Source: Veillonellaceae bacterium
GTDB taxonomy: Bacteria; Bacillota_C; Negativicutes; UBA1444
Direction of reading: 5' to 3'
DNA length: 64,000 nucleotides
Assembly: GCA_012798135.1 (NCBI GenBank)
Contig: JAAZNU010000049.1
Coordinates: forward strand, 1-64,000
The notes beneath the pieces were generated by a model that worked only from the letters and a program-made list of their open reading frames with translations, was not told the origin of the DNA and did not search any database. Numbering within the stretch: position 1 is the stretch's first letter; each line of letters opens with the position of its first letter. A program made the position numbers and the translations under genes. Positions 53,350 through 61,833 of the stretch are shown here, in pieces.

Positions 53350-55056
53350 ATGAATTGGAATTTAGTGAATCGTTTACAACAGCGGACAGAGCGTGAAATT
53401 GGCGTTAGTCGCGCCGACCCCGGAGCCAGAACCGGCTTTGCGTTGGTGTTTCCCAATGAATATCATTTGGGCATGGCGAATCTGGGCTTTCAGATTATCT
53501 ACCGCGAAATCAACCGTCGAGCCGATACGGCGTGCGAACGGGCTTTTTTGCCGTCACCAGGGGATATTCGGGAGCATCGACGAACCGGGACGCCGTTGAT
53601 GACTCTGGAGAATCTGAGGCCATTGGCCGATTTTCCCCTGGTTGGATTTGCAATTTCCTTTGAACTGGATTACTTTCACGTCCTGGACATCCTGGAGCTG
53701 GGACGCATTCCCCTGTTAAGTGTGGAACGGTCAGAGGCGCAGCCGATTGTTATCGCCGGCGGCCCCTGCGCCACCTTCAATCCGGAACCGCTTACCCCCT
53801 TTGTCGATGTATTTGTGATTGGCGAGGGGGAAGAGGTCATTCAGGAGCTGCTTGACGTATATCATGACCGAAAAAACATGTCGGCTTCCCGGACGGAGAT
53901 TCTTCAAGCGTTGGCCGAGGTTCCCGGTCTTTATGTTCCCTCCTTTGCGACGAAAACGGCCCGCGTGACGCGCCGTTGGATCAAAAACTTGAACCGTTAT
54001 TCGGGCGAGACTGCGATTGTAGCCGACCAGACCGAATTTGACAGTCTTTATCTGGTCGAAGTTGCCCGAGGCTGTGGCCGCCATTGTCGGTTTTGCATGG
54101 CCGGTTACTGTTTCCGTCCACCTCGATCCCGCTCGGTGGACGATATTCGCCGGGGGGTGGCCAATGCCCGGCGACACAACAAGAAAGTCGGCTTAGTCGG
54201 AGCCGCCGTGTCCGACTTCCCGGACATGGGCCTGCTTTGCGAAATGTTGGCCACGGAAAATATCGGCACTTCGGTTGCTTCATTGCGGGCAGACTCTACC
54301 ACCCCTGAACTGGTGGATATATTGGCGACGAGCGGGCACCGGACCATCACTTTGGCGCCGGAAGCCGGCAGCGAACGGTTGCGCCGTGTCATCAACAAAG
54401 GCATTACGGAAGAATCGCTGTTGACGACCGTGGCCATGGCATTGCGCGCCGGCATTCCCCACGTCAAGCTATATATTATGATTGGACTGCCGACGGAAAC
54501 AGATGCAGATATCGACGCGGTTGCGGACCTGGCTCGGAAAACCCTGCACTGCATGCAGGAAAATGGTTCGGCCGGTACGTTGACTCTCAGTGTCAATCCG
54601 TTTGTGCCGAAGCCGTTCACGCCTTTCCAATGGTTGCCGATGGCCGAGCGCAATATTGTTGCCGCCAGACTGAAACTGCTTGAGCAAGGCCTGAAGCCGG
54701 AAAAACGGATTCGCGTTCAGGCGGAGTCTTTGCGGGAAGCTTATATCCAGGGTGCTTTGGCCCGCGGCGACCGACAGTTGGGGTTAGCGTTGCTGGCAGC
54801 ACACCAACTGGGTGGACGCCGCCAATGGAATGCCGCTTTAAAGCTGACTGGGCTACGGTCCGAAGACTATCTGTATCGGGACTATTCCCCTTCGGCGGTT
54901 TTCCCGTGGGAAGTGGTGGATGTCGGGGTTACCCGCGAATATCTGTGGACGGAACTGCAAAAAGCGTTGGCGGAAGCGCCGACAGCGGTTTGCTCGCCAG
55001 AGTGTCGGCGCTGCGGCGTATGTGGACAACGAGGAGGAACTGAGGAATACTCATGA
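53350..55056 (+). CDS. B12-binding-like radical SAM protein (TIGR03960 type)
   Basis: 568 residues. The N-terminal Rossmann-like region resembles a B12-binding domain (about 25-190, with GGPCATFNPEPL and VIGEGEE). The radical SAM barrel has its cluster motif in ARGCGRHCRFCMAGY. A C-terminal region ends in a Cys-rich tail (CSPECRRCGVCG). It resembles the TIGR03960 family, of unknown function, often found in clostridia beside a TIGR03936 protein; that partner is not here. Probably leaderless. Overlaps pgeF by 4 nt. Confidence 0.85.
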   Translation: MNWNLVNRLQQRTEREIGVSRADPGARTGFALVFPNEYHLGMANLGFQIIYREINRRADTACERAFLPSPGDIREHRRTGTPLMTLENLRPLADFPLVGFAISFELDYFHVLDILELGRIPLLSVERSEAQPIVIAGGPCATFNPEPLTPFVDVFVIGEGEEVIQELLDVYHDRKNMSASRTEILQALAEVPGLYVPSFATKTARVTRRWIKNLNRYSGETAIVADQTEFDSLYLVEVARGCGRHCRFCMAGYCFRPPRSRSVDDIRRGVANARRHNKKVGLVGAAVSDFPDMGLLCEMLATENIGTSVASLRADSTTPELVDILATSGHRTITLAPEAGSERLRRVINKGITEESLLTTVAMALRAGIPHVKLYIMIGLPTETDADIDAVADLARKTLHCMQENGSAGTLTLSVNPFVPKPFTPFQWLPMAERNIVAARLKLLEQGLKPEKRIRVQAESLREAYIQGALARGDRQLGLALLAAHQLGGRRQWNAALKLTGLRSEDYLYRDYSPSAVFPWEVVDVGVTREYLWTELQKALAEAPTAVCSPECRRCGVCGQRGGTEEYS

Positions 55057-55847
55057 CCAGAATGCAATTTGTAGATCATCCCAATGGCGTTAAATTTGCA
55101 ATGTTTCCGACATTTCAGGCGCACGGCCTTCGACACGGAATTTCCACCCGGATTGGCGGTTGTAGTGAAAACGCCTTGGCTTCCTTGAATCTTGGCGTAA
55201 ATGTAAATGACCGGCCGGAAAATATCCGTCGGAATCGCGAAAAATTTTGTGAAGCGGTGGGTGTGGACGCAACGCGGGTAGTCGCTTCCGGACAGATCCA
55301 CAGCGATCGTGTCGCGGTTGTGGATCTCCGGCAGGCGGGGCAGCGTCTGGCCGATACCGACGGCTTGGTCACTTGCACGCCGAACCTGCCGTTATTGCTG
55401 TTCTTTGCCGATTGCGTCCCTTTGCTGTTCTATGATCCTGTCCGAAAAGTAATCGGACTGAGCCATGCCGGCTGGAAGGGAACATTCCTGTCCATTGGCC
55501 CGAAGACGCTGACGGTGATGCAGCACGCGTTCGGCACGGATCCGGAAGATTGTCTGCTGGGCATCGGGCCATCCATCGGTCCGACGGATTACGAGGTGGA
55601 TGAACCGGTCCTGTCGCAAATTATAACCCGCTGGCCGGCAACGGAAGCGTTTGCACGTCCCGGCCGCCCCGGACATTGGCTGCTCGATCTCTGGGAATGG
55701 AATCGGCAGCAGGCAATCACGGCGGGAATTTCGTCTGAGAATATCTCGATCAGTGACATTTCCACCGCGCAGCATGCCGAACTGTTTTTCTCCCACCGGG
55801 CAAGTCAGGGGAAAGCGGGTCGGTTTGGCGTTTTGATGGCACTTTGA
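55053..55847 (+). CDS. pgeF: Peptidoglycan editing factor PgeF (laccase-domain protein)
   Basis: 264 residues of the YfiH/PgeF family, which hydrolyses mis-incorporated L-Ser from UDP-MurNAc precursors (first described as a multicopper polyphenol oxidase). The metal/catalytic His in GQIHSDR, Cys in FADCVPLL and His in SHAGWKG are intact. ATG overlaps the radical SAM stop by 4 nt. Its stop codon lies inside the -35 hexamer of the next promoter. Confidence 0.94.
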   Translation: MTRMQFVDHPNGVKFAMFPTFQAHGLRHGISTRIGGCSENALASLNLGVNVNDRPENIRRNREKFCEAVGVDATRVVASGQIHSDRVAVVDLRQAGQRLADTDGLVTCTPNLPLLLFFADCVPLLFYDPVRKVIGLSHAGWKGTFLSIGPKTLTVMQHAFGTDPEDCLLGIGPSIGPTDYEVDEPVLSQIITRWPATEAFARPGRPGHWLLDLWEWNRQQAITAGISSENISISDISTAQHAELFFSHRASQGKAGRFGVLMAL

Positions 55848-55873
55848 CAGGGTCGGTCACTCGGCGATATAAT
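55844..55873 (+). promoter_or_regulatory. Consensus sigma-A promoter of yggS-sepF-proC-ylmH-divIVA
   Basis: TTGACA (55844-55849), an 18-bp spacer and TATAAT (55868-55873): both hexamers are perfect. The -35 contains the pgeF stop codon. Confidence 0.92.
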
Positions 55874-55907
55874 TAAAAAACGGAATGTCGGGATGGGGGC
55901 CTGAACT

Positions 55908-56573
55908 TTGATAGCGGAAAACCTTGCTTTGATTCGTGATTCACTTTGTCGTGACGACGTAGTTTTGATAGCAGTTACCAAAACCCAGCCGGTGGCCGTC
56001 ATTCGCGAGGCCTATGCCGCCGGACTATCGGTAGTGGGCGAAAACCGGGTTCAGGAAGCCTTCGAGAAAGCGGCGCAACTGCAGGATTTGCCTCTGGATT
56101 GGCATTTGATAGGTCATTTGCAGACCAATAAGGTCAAACAGGCGGTGGCGCTGTTTTCCTTGATCCATTCCGTTGACAGCGAACGACTGGCGCGGGAAAT
56201 CGACCGCTGCGCCAAGGCGGCTGGAAAAATTCAGGATGTGCTGATCCAGGTCAATGTCGTCGGTGAAGAGTCAAAATCCGGCATTGAACCGGCCCGGGCG
56301 GCTGAGCTGGCTCGCTTGGTCGATTCGTTGCCGAACTTGCGGCTATGCGGAATGATGACGATTGCACCGTTATTTGAGGATGCTGAACAGACCCGGCCGG
56401 TTTTTCGTGAAATGCGGAGTATCTTTGACCGATTGGGTGAACAAGTTGCCGACCCGGAAGCATTTCGCTGGCTGTCCATGGGGATGACCCATGATTACCG
56501 GGTAGCAGTCGAGGAGGGCGCCAATATGATCCGGATCGGCACCGGACTATTTGGCGCAAGAACTGCCAGGTAG
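55908..56573 (+). CDS. yggS: YggS/PLPBP family PLP homeostasis protein
   Basis: 221 residues. Single-domain alanine-racemase-like barrel that binds pyridoxal 5'-phosphate without known catalysis. The PLP lysine is in IAVTKTQP; GENRVQEAFEK, WHLIGHLQTNKVKQ and LSMGMTHDY are family blocks. TTG start after GGATGGGGG. First gene of the division cluster. Confidence 0.95.
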   Translation: MIAENLALIRDSLCRDDVVLIAVTKTQPVAVIREAYAAGLSVVGENRVQEAFEKAAQLQDLPLDWHLIGHLQTNKVKQAVALFSLIHSVDSERLAREIDRCAKAAGKIQDVLIQVNVVGEESKSGIEPARAAELARLVDSLPNLRLCGMMTIAPLFEDAEQTRPVFREMRSIFDRLGEQVADPEAFRWLSMGMTHDYRVAVEEGANMIRIGTGLFGARTAR

Positions 56574-56581
56574 AGGGAGGA

Positions 56582-57118
56582 ATGGCTTTGAAGCTTCTGG
56601 ATAGAGTTTGGAATCTGCTGGGGCTGGTCGAGTCGGACGAGTTGGAGGAAACAGAAAAAAATTCAACGGAGAAGACGGGCAGCCGTTCTGATCGAAAACT
56701 TGAACGTACCCCTAAAGTAGTCGTCGAGGAATCGCGGGAACGAAAATCTTTGCCGCCGGCAGCTGCGTCGTCCCCCAACCTCACGGCGAAACCAATTCCG
56801 TCCTTGCCAGCCGGTCGGGAGCCGTCGGCGGCCGTTGGAACCGTGGTGATCACACAGCCGATGGGGTTTGATGATGCCCGCCAGATCGCGGAAAACGTCA
56901 AGAGCGGCAAAACAGTTCTGGTCAATTTTGAACGGACGGATGGCGAAACCATCAAACGTACAGTGGATTTTATGAGTGGAATCACGTATGCGGTGAGCGG
57001 AACCGTTCAACGAATTTCTAATACCATTTTTCTGTTTGCTCCGGCCCGGGTCGAAATTTATGCACCGGAACGGTTTGCAACGGATGAGCCGGGGGCGCTG
57101 CCATGGCGGCGGCCTTAG
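56582..57118 (+). CDS. sepF: Cell division protein SepF
   Basis: 178 residues: an N-terminal amphipathic membrane-targeting helix (MALKLLDRVWNLLGL), a variable acidic/basic linker (about 16-90) and the SepF core (PMGFDDARQIAENVKSGKTV through IFLFAPARVEI). SepF tethers FtsZ to the membrane and organises the ring. GGGAGG precedes the ATG. Confidence 0.95.
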   Translation: MALKLLDRVWNLLGLVESDELEETEKNSTEKTGSRSDRKLERTPKVVVEESRERKSLPPAAASSPNLTAKPIPSLPAGREPSAAVGTVVITQPMGFDDARQIAENVKSGKTVLVNFERTDGETIKRTVDFMSGITYAVSGTVQRISNTIFLFAPARVEIYAPERFATDEPGALPWRRP

Positions 57119-57140
57119 TTTCTATGCGGGGAGGAGAAAT

Positions 57141-57959
57141 ATGATGCTGGAAAATAAACAGGTTGGTTTTATTGGCGGCGGCGCCATGGGCGAAGCGTTG
57201 ATGGGAGGGCTGCTGGCCCGGAAAATGTTGGAACCGGCGCAGGTTACGGTATATGATGTTTCACGGGAGCGGCTGCAGTTTTTGCATGACCGTTATGGCG
57301 TGAAGATCGGCGACTCCGGGCAGTCGGTTGCGACAGCCAGCGATATTCTGTTTCTGACCATTAAACCTCAGGTAATGTCGGCGGTGTTGACGGATATCGG
57401 CAAAATGGTCAAGCAAACGACGTTGGTCGTATCCATTGCGGCTGGTATAAAAATTTCCACGTTGGAGAAATATTTACCGCGGGTGCCGGTCGTGCGAGTC
57501 ATGCCGAACACCCCGGTGGCTGTCGGCGAAGGAATGTCGGCGGTAGCCCGGGGAAGTTATGCCGATGAAGCTGCGGCCAATTTGGTTTCCGCCATGTTTT
57601 CGGCGGTAGGCCGATCGATTCAGGTCGATGAATCCATGATGGATGCCGTGACCGGGCTTTCCGGCAGTGGACCGGCATTCTTTTTCCTGATGCTCGACGC
57701 GCTGTCGGATGCTGGGGTTCGGGTCGGCTTTTCCCGGCAGAATGCGTTGTTGTTGTCGGCCCAGACCATGCTGGGCGCGGCGAAGATGGTCCTGGAGACC
57801 GGCGAACACCCCGGCAAACTCAAAGACATGGTAACCTCGCCGGGGGGCACGGCCATCACGGGAGTACATATGCTGGAAACCCATTCAATCCGGGCATCCC
57901 TGATTGAAGCCGTCGTGGCCGCTACTGCGCGTTCCCGGGATATGGGCAAGGAACAATAA
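57141..57959 (+). CDS. proC: Pyrroline-5-carboxylate reductase
   Basis: 272 residues. Last step of proline synthesis. Rossmann motif GFIGGGAMGEALMGG, VRVMPNTPVAVGEGMS and the C-terminal signature MVTSPGGTAITGVHMLE. The start is ATG 57141 or the adjacent ATG 57144 (7 nt from GAGGAG). Its presence inside the sepF-divIVA cluster is common in Firmicutes. Confidence 0.96.
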   Translation: MMLENKQVGFIGGGAMGEALMGGLLARKMLEPAQVTVYDVSRERLQFLHDRYGVKIGDSGQSVATASDILFLTIKPQVMSAVLTDIGKMVKQTTLVVSIAAGIKISTLEKYLPRVPVVRVMPNTPVAVGEGMSAVARGSYADEAAANLVSAMFSAVGRSIQVDESMMDAVTGLSGSGPAFFFLMLDALSDAGVRVGFSRQNALLLSAQTMLGAAKMVLETGEHPGKLKDMVTSPGGTAITGVHMLETHSIRASLIEAVVAATARSRDMGKEQ

Positions 57960-58744
57960 TGATTGACCGCGAGAAAATCATCAGATATTACCGGGCGACC
58001 GGCGATCACGAACAGGCGGCGCGCATTCTGGATGTGGCGGAATCGGCCCTGCACAACCGCCGTTTCTGCGTCACCGAGTTTTTGGATCCGCATGCCTATT
58101 CCATTGCCGAAACGGTTGCTGCCTATGAAGATGGCCTGCTCCTACAAAGTCAGGGTGGTTTTGATGCTGCGGAACGGGTACGGGCCGTATTTGTCTGCCG
58201 GGATTTTCGCGGAACCGTGCCTGCACTGGTGGAAGCGGTGGGCGTCGAATGGAATACGCAATTTTATCCACTGACACACCGCGACGTGCTGGGCGGATTA
58301 TTGGCGCTGGGGATCAAGCGCAGCGTGGTTGGCGATATCCTGATGGTGCCGGGTGGTTGCCAAATTGTGGTCGACCCTTCGATCCTGCCGTTTTTGCAGC
58401 AGGAACTGCAGCGCCTGGGCGCCGCGATGGTGCGAACAAAACCGATCATGCTGTCCGAATTGCAGCCGCGGCCGGAAACCGTCAAAGAAATCCGGTCGAC
58501 CGTGGCGTCATTGCGCATGGACTCGGTGGCAGCCGCTGGGTTTGGCGTTTCCCGAACACAAATGACGGAAGACATCCAGGCAGATAAAGTGAAAGTGAAC
58601 TGGAAAGACGCCAAGAACCCTTCCCAATCGGTGAAGGCGGGTGATGTGATCTCTTTCCGCGGACGCGGTCGGGTCGAAATTGTGGAAATTACCGGACAGA
58701 CAAAAAAGGGACGGACCGGGGTGCTGTTGAAAAGATACATGTAA
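57959..58744 (+). CDS. ylmH: YlmH-family S4-domain RNA-binding protein
   Basis: 261 residues. An N-terminal YlmH region (about 1-180) precedes an S4 RNA-binding domain (about 182-250, LRMDSVAAAGFGVSR to ISFRGRGRV). In Bacillus YlmH associates with 50S-nascent chain complexes and contributes to ribosome quality control. ATG shares one base with the proC stop. Confidence 0.92.
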   Translation: MIDREKIIRYYRATGDHEQAARILDVAESALHNRRFCVTEFLDPHAYSIAETVAAYEDGLLLQSQGGFDAAERVRAVFVCRDFRGTVPALVEAVGVEWNTQFYPLTHRDVLGGLLALGIKRSVVGDILMVPGGCQIVVDPSILPFLQQELQRLGAAMVRTKPIMLSELQPRPETVKEIRSTVASLRMDSVAAAGFGVSRTQMTEDIQADKVKVNWKDAKNPSQSVKAGDVISFRGRGRVEIVEITGQTKKGRTGVLLKRYM

Positions 58745-58774
58745 CCGATCCGAAAAATGGGAAGGGGTGGACTT

Positions 58775-59227
58775 GTGCTGACACCGCTGGATATTCATAA
58801 CAAGAAGTTCAAAAAAGAATTTCGGGGCTATGATCCTGCCGAAGTGGACGAATTTATGCTGGAAGCCGCCAAAACTTTCGAGCGCCTGTTACAGGACAAT
58901 ATGGACCTGAAAGAGAACGTGGAACGACTCACAGCCAAACTGGAGCATTATCAGCACATGGAAACCACCTTGCACAGCACACTGGTGATCGCCCAGGAAA
59001 CCGCCGAGGAAGTTAAGCTGAATGCGAAACGCGAATGCGAACTGATGATGAAGGAAATGGAAGTCCGTGGACAGAAGATGCTCGATGAGGCGGCGGCGAA
59101 AGTCCGACGGATGAATGTGGAATATGAAGAATTGCGGAAACAGGCCCAAGTTTTCCGCATCCGCCAGAAAACCTTATTGGCGGCTCAACTGGAAATGTTG
59201 AAGAAAGACGAGGAAGACGACAACTGA
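58775..59227 (+). CDS. divIVA: Cell division protein DivIVA
   Basis: About 150 residues. N-terminal membrane-binding signature (LTPLDIHNKKFKKEFRGYD then AEVDEFM) and a long coiled coil (about 35-140). DivIVA marks negatively curved membrane at septa and poles. GTG at 58775 is chosen because it begins the conserved domain and AAGGGGTGG precedes it. Confidence 0.95.
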   Translation: MLTPLDIHNKKFKKEFRGYDPAEVDEFMLEAAKTFERLLQDNMDLKENVERLTAKLEHYQHMETTLHSTLVIAQETAEEVKLNAKRECELMMKEMEVRGQKMLDEAAAKVRRMNVEYEELRKQAQVFRIRQKTLLAAQLEMLKKDEEDDN

Positions 59228-59229
59228 CC

Positions 59230-59535
59230 GTGAATGTGGAGGAACTGGTGCTCAAAGATTCGTCGGAAGGCGTTTCACTTGGTGTCCGGGTTCAGCCGCG
59301 CGCCGGGCGGAACAAAATTTTGGGTATACACAACGGGTGCCTGAAACTGGCCGTTGCCGCGGCGCCGGTGGAAGGCGAAGCAACCAGGCAGTGTCTGAGA
59401 TTTCTGGCAGAAATCTTCAACGTGGCGCTTCCTTTCATTTCCTTGCTGTCCGGCGCGCAATCGCGCAATAAGGTGTTCCGAATCGCGGGCATGGCAGCGT
59501 CGGACTGTCGGCGGATCCTCAACAATATTCACTGA
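59230..59535 (+). CDS. DUF167/YggU family protein
   Basis: 101 residues of the YggU/DUF167 family. The blocks VRVQPRAGRNKILG, LKLAVAAAPVEGEATRQCLRFLAE and SGAQSRNKVFRIAG are typical. Function unknown. GTG start 2 nt after divIVA with no clear ribosome site, so translation is probably coupled. Last gene of the cluster. Confidence 0.9.
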   Translation: MNVEELVLKDSSEGVSLGVRVQPRAGRNKILGIHNGCLKLAVAAAPVEGEATRQCLRFLAEIFNVALPFISLLSGAQSRNKVFRIAGMAASDCRRILNNIH

Positions 59536-59551
59536 TATGCCGATTAACGGC

Positions 59552-59597
59552 AAAACGGCGCTATTACGCTGGGTGAACGATACAGTAGCGTCGTTTC
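59552..59597 (+). terminator. Possible terminator after the division cluster
   Basis: AAACGGCGCTA (59553-59563) pairs with TAGCGTCGTTT (59586-59596) with one mismatch and a long loop; the T tail is weak. Confidence 0.4.
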
Positions 59598-59688
59598 ATT
59601 TAAGGATTGTTGCTTTTTTATGAAGTTCCTCTCAAAATAATTTTCGACAAATAGAGGATTTTTCCGTCGCAAAAAGAATCTTACTTTG

Positions 59689-59704
59689 TGTCAGAAAACT
59701 GACA
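59689..59704. promoter_or_regulatory. Inverted repeat upstream of the second activator gene
   Basis: TGTCAG-AAAA-CTGACA, a perfect 6-bp dyad. Two related sites (TGTC-N8-GACG) lie at 61272-61287 and 61291-61306, upstream of the target sigma-54 promoter. It is a candidate binding site for the activator itself, here for autoregulation. Confidence 0.5.
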
Positions 59705-59715
59705 GTAATGATGCC

Positions 59716-59757
59716 GACCACGGCCGCTCAGCAATGGCGCTGACGGTTGTGGTTTTT
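59716..59757 (+). terminator. Hairpin with T run before the second activator gene
   Basis: ACCACGGCCGCTCAGC and GCTGACGGTTGTGGT form an imperfect stem ending in TTTTT. It could be the cluster terminator or an attenuator in the activator leader. Confidence 0.55.
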
Positions 59758-59810
59758 AAGGCATTTTTTTGTTGCGCACGCTCCGAATAACAAGCAACGG
59801 AGGTCTTAAC

Positions 59811-61304
59811 ATGCGGTCAGGCGTCGAAAAACTCGTCGATCTTCAAGAACTATCGGCCTTGTTGCAAAGCCGGCAATGGGAAACTGTCAAGGATAAGTTT
59901 GAAATTCTTGCCGAGCGATATCAATTGCAACAGGCGCAACTTGAAGCCTTGCTGGATACCGTCAGTGAAGCGGTTTGCATGATTGACGGAGAAAATCGGG
60001 TAGTGGCCTGGAATCATCGCGCGGAATCGCTATATGGAATCGCTCGGGACGAAATCCTGCAGCAGCCGATCAATCGTTATTTTTCCAACCTGCGGATCCG
60101 CGAGGTTATGGAGAAACGGCAGATTGTGAATGAAGAATATCACGTACCCTGCCCGGATACACATGTGCTGATCAATGCCCGGCCGATCAGCCGGAATGGC
60201 CGCATTTTCGGCGCGATTTCCGCGGAGCGGAATATCACGGAACTGGTGCATTTGAACCGGCAATTAACGCAAAAAAATCAGGAAATGCAGACGTTAAAAC
60301 AGACGCTGACCGAGATTCATACCCGAACGGACCCGTTCTTTTCCATTCATGGCCGGGGCGATGCCATTCGTAATGCAATCAACATGGCGCGTCGCGTGGC
60401 GAGAACCAGTGTGCCGGTTTTGTTGCGGGGGGAAAGCGGTACCGGCAAGGAACTATTCGCCCGGGCCATTCATGAAGCAAGCCAGGTACCCGGGCCCTAT
60501 GTGGCGATCAATTGCGGCGCCATTCCCGGCAATTTGTTTGAAAGCGAGCTGTTCGGTTATGAGCCGGGTGCCTTCACCGGAGCCGAACGTAAGGGGCGGG
60601 TTGGGTTGCTCGAGAAAGCCAATGGCGGAACGGTTCTGTTGGATGAAGTGGGGGACATGCCGCGGGAGATGCAGGTTAAATTGTTGCGAACCTTGCAGGA
60701 AAAAACACTGTATAGGGTCGGCGGGAACACCCCGGTTGGGGTCGACTTCCGGGTCATCGCCGCTACCAACCGCAATTTGGAAGAGTTGATTCGTTGCGGA
60801 GACTTTCGCGAAGATCTGTACTATCGCTTAAATGTGGTCACGATTGCGTTGCCGCCCCTGCGGGAAAGAGCGGATGACATCCCCGAGTTGTTTCATCGCA
60901 GTCTGCAATATTTTTGCGCCTTGCATGACAAGAACATTGTCCGGACGGAGTCGACTCTGATGGCTGTATTGTTGCGCTATCCGTGGCCGGGCAATATCCG
61001 GGAATTTCTCAACGTGCTGGAGCGCCTGGTTATTTTGTCGGAAAGTGAAATACTCGACATGCGGGACTTGCCGCCACAGTTTAGGGAAACGGGTGGGAAC
61101 GGAGCAAGTTCTCCTGTGAATCAACCTTTGCAGAACGCAACAGCGGATCTGGAACGCGATCTGATTGTTAAAGTACTGACGGAAGCCGCCGGCAACCGGG
61201 CGGTGGCGGCGCAAAAGCTGGGCGTTCCCCGGAGCACGCTTTATTACAAAATGGCCAAGTTGGGCATAAAATGTCGAAAAGCTGACGTTTTGTCAAATAG
61301 TTGA
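59811..61304 (+). CDS. Sigma-54-dependent transcriptional activator with PAS domain
   Basis: About 497 residues. A PAS domain (about 45-150, LLDTVSEAVCMIDGENRVVAW) precedes an AAA+ domain with Walker A GESGTGKE (about 207), GAFTGA (about 253) and Walker B VLLDEVGD, then a Fis-type helix-turn-helix (AAQKLGVPRSTLYYKMAKLG). There is no receiver domain, so a small ligand such as the substrate amino acid may be sensed by PAS. ATG at 59811 lies 7 nt after GGAGG. Inverted repeats, a terminator and a -24/-12 promoter follow, pointing to the dehydrogenase operon as target. Confidence 0.92.
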   Translation: MRSGVEKLVDLQELSALLQSRQWETVKDKFEILAERYQLQQAQLEALLDTVSEAVCMIDGENRVVAWNHRAESLYGIARDEILQQPINRYFSNLRIREVMEKRQIVNEEYHVPCPDTHVLINARPISRNGRIFGAISAERNITELVHLNRQLTQKNQEMQTLKQTLTEIHTRTDPFFSIHGRGDAIRNAINMARRVARTSVPVLLRGESGTGKELFARAIHEASQVPGPYVAINCGAIPGNLFESELFGYEPGAFTGAERKGRVGLLEKANGGTVLLDEVGDMPREMQVKLLRTLQEKTLYRVGGNTPVGVDFRVIAATNRNLEELIRCGDFREDLYYRLNVVTIALPPLRERADDIPELFHRSLQYFCALHDKNIVRTESTLMAVLLRYPWPGNIREFLNVLERLVILSESEILDMRDLPPQFRETGGNGASSPVNQPLQNATADLERDLIVKVLTEAAGNRAVAAQKLGVPRSTLYYKMAKLGIKCRKADVLSNS

Positions 61305-61306
61305 CG
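61272..61306. promoter_or_regulatory. Candidate paired enhancer sites
   Basis: TGTCGAAAAGCTGACG (61272-61287) and TGTCAAATAGTTGACG (61291-61306) are two tandem TGTC-N8-GACG dyads at the 3' end of the activator gene. The second holds a perfect GTCAA-N4-TTGAC. They lie about 165-200 bp upstream of the -24/-12 promoter and resemble the palindrome at 59689. Confidence 0.55.
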
Positions 61307-61328
61307 ATTTGCAGAGGACAAAACAAAA

Positions 61329-61380
61329 GAAAAAGTACTACGAAATTGCCGAAGCCGGCAGTTCTCGTAGTACTTTTTTT
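61329..61380 (+). terminator. Intrinsic terminator after the second activator gene
   Basis: AAAAGTACTACGA (about 61331-61343) pairs with TCGTAGTACTTTTTTT (about 61364-61380), with an inner TTGCCG/GCCGGCA hairpin. Confidence 0.92.
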
Positions 61381-61469
61381 ATGTCCAGAAAGGGATGAAA
61401 GGCGATTCCGCAAGGGTTTGGGGATGAACCGGCAAAAAGCATGAAGCAGCTTTCGAGATGATTCTGAGA

Positions 61470-61486
61470 TTGGCATGGAATTTGCA
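61470..61486 (+). promoter_or_regulatory. Sigma-54 (-24/-12) promoter
   Basis: TTGGCATGGAATTTGCA matches TGGCAYR-N4-TTGCW. It is about 42 bp upstream of the first dehydrogenase gene and downstream of the activator gene and terminator. Confidence 0.88.
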
Positions 61487-61527
61487 ATGTTACAAGCCAA
61501 GTGCATTTATGAATTGAGGTGTTGAAA

Positions 61528-61833
61528 GTGCGAATCGAGAATCATCCTATCTTGGCGTTTGCCGATGCGGCGACCGTCGAGTTCACATTCAACGGTCAGA
61601 CGCTCAGCGGGCGCGAAGGCGAACCGATTGCAGCGGCGCTGCATGATGCGGGGGTCCGGGTGTTGCGTCACAGTCCCCGCTATCATCGGCCTCGCGGCTT
61701 GTTTTGCGCGATCGGGAACTGCTCTTCCTGTCTGATGACGGTCAACGGCATTCCCAATGTCCGTGTTTGCGTCGAGCCGCTGCGAGCGGGAATGACCGTG
61801 GAAACCCAAGATGGAAAGGGGAGTCTGGCGTGA
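61528..61833 (+). CDS. (2Fe-2S) small subunit of a flavin amino-acid dehydrogenase
   Basis: 101 residues. Ferredoxin-like protein homologous to the N-terminal domain of sarcosine oxidase alpha and to HcnA or LhpF-type gamma subunits. Cysteines CAIGNCSSC and a fourth in NVRVC fit a [2Fe-2S] cluster. GTG at 61528 is 6 nt after GAGGTG; GTG 61519 and TTG 61522 are alternatives. First gene of the operon behind the -24/-12 promoter; 4-nt overlap with the next gene. Confidence 0.85.
   Translation: MRIENHPILAFADAATVEFTFNGQTLSGREGEPIAAALHDAGVRVLRHSPRYHRPRGLFCAIGNCSSCLMTVNGIPNVRVCVEPLRAGMTVETQDGKGSLA

Noticed and set aside
59759..59778. Possible sigma-54 promoter before the second activator gene (GGCA...TTGC)
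   Set aside because: The GG and GC elements are 12 bp apart rather than 10, so it does not fit a -24/-12 promoter.
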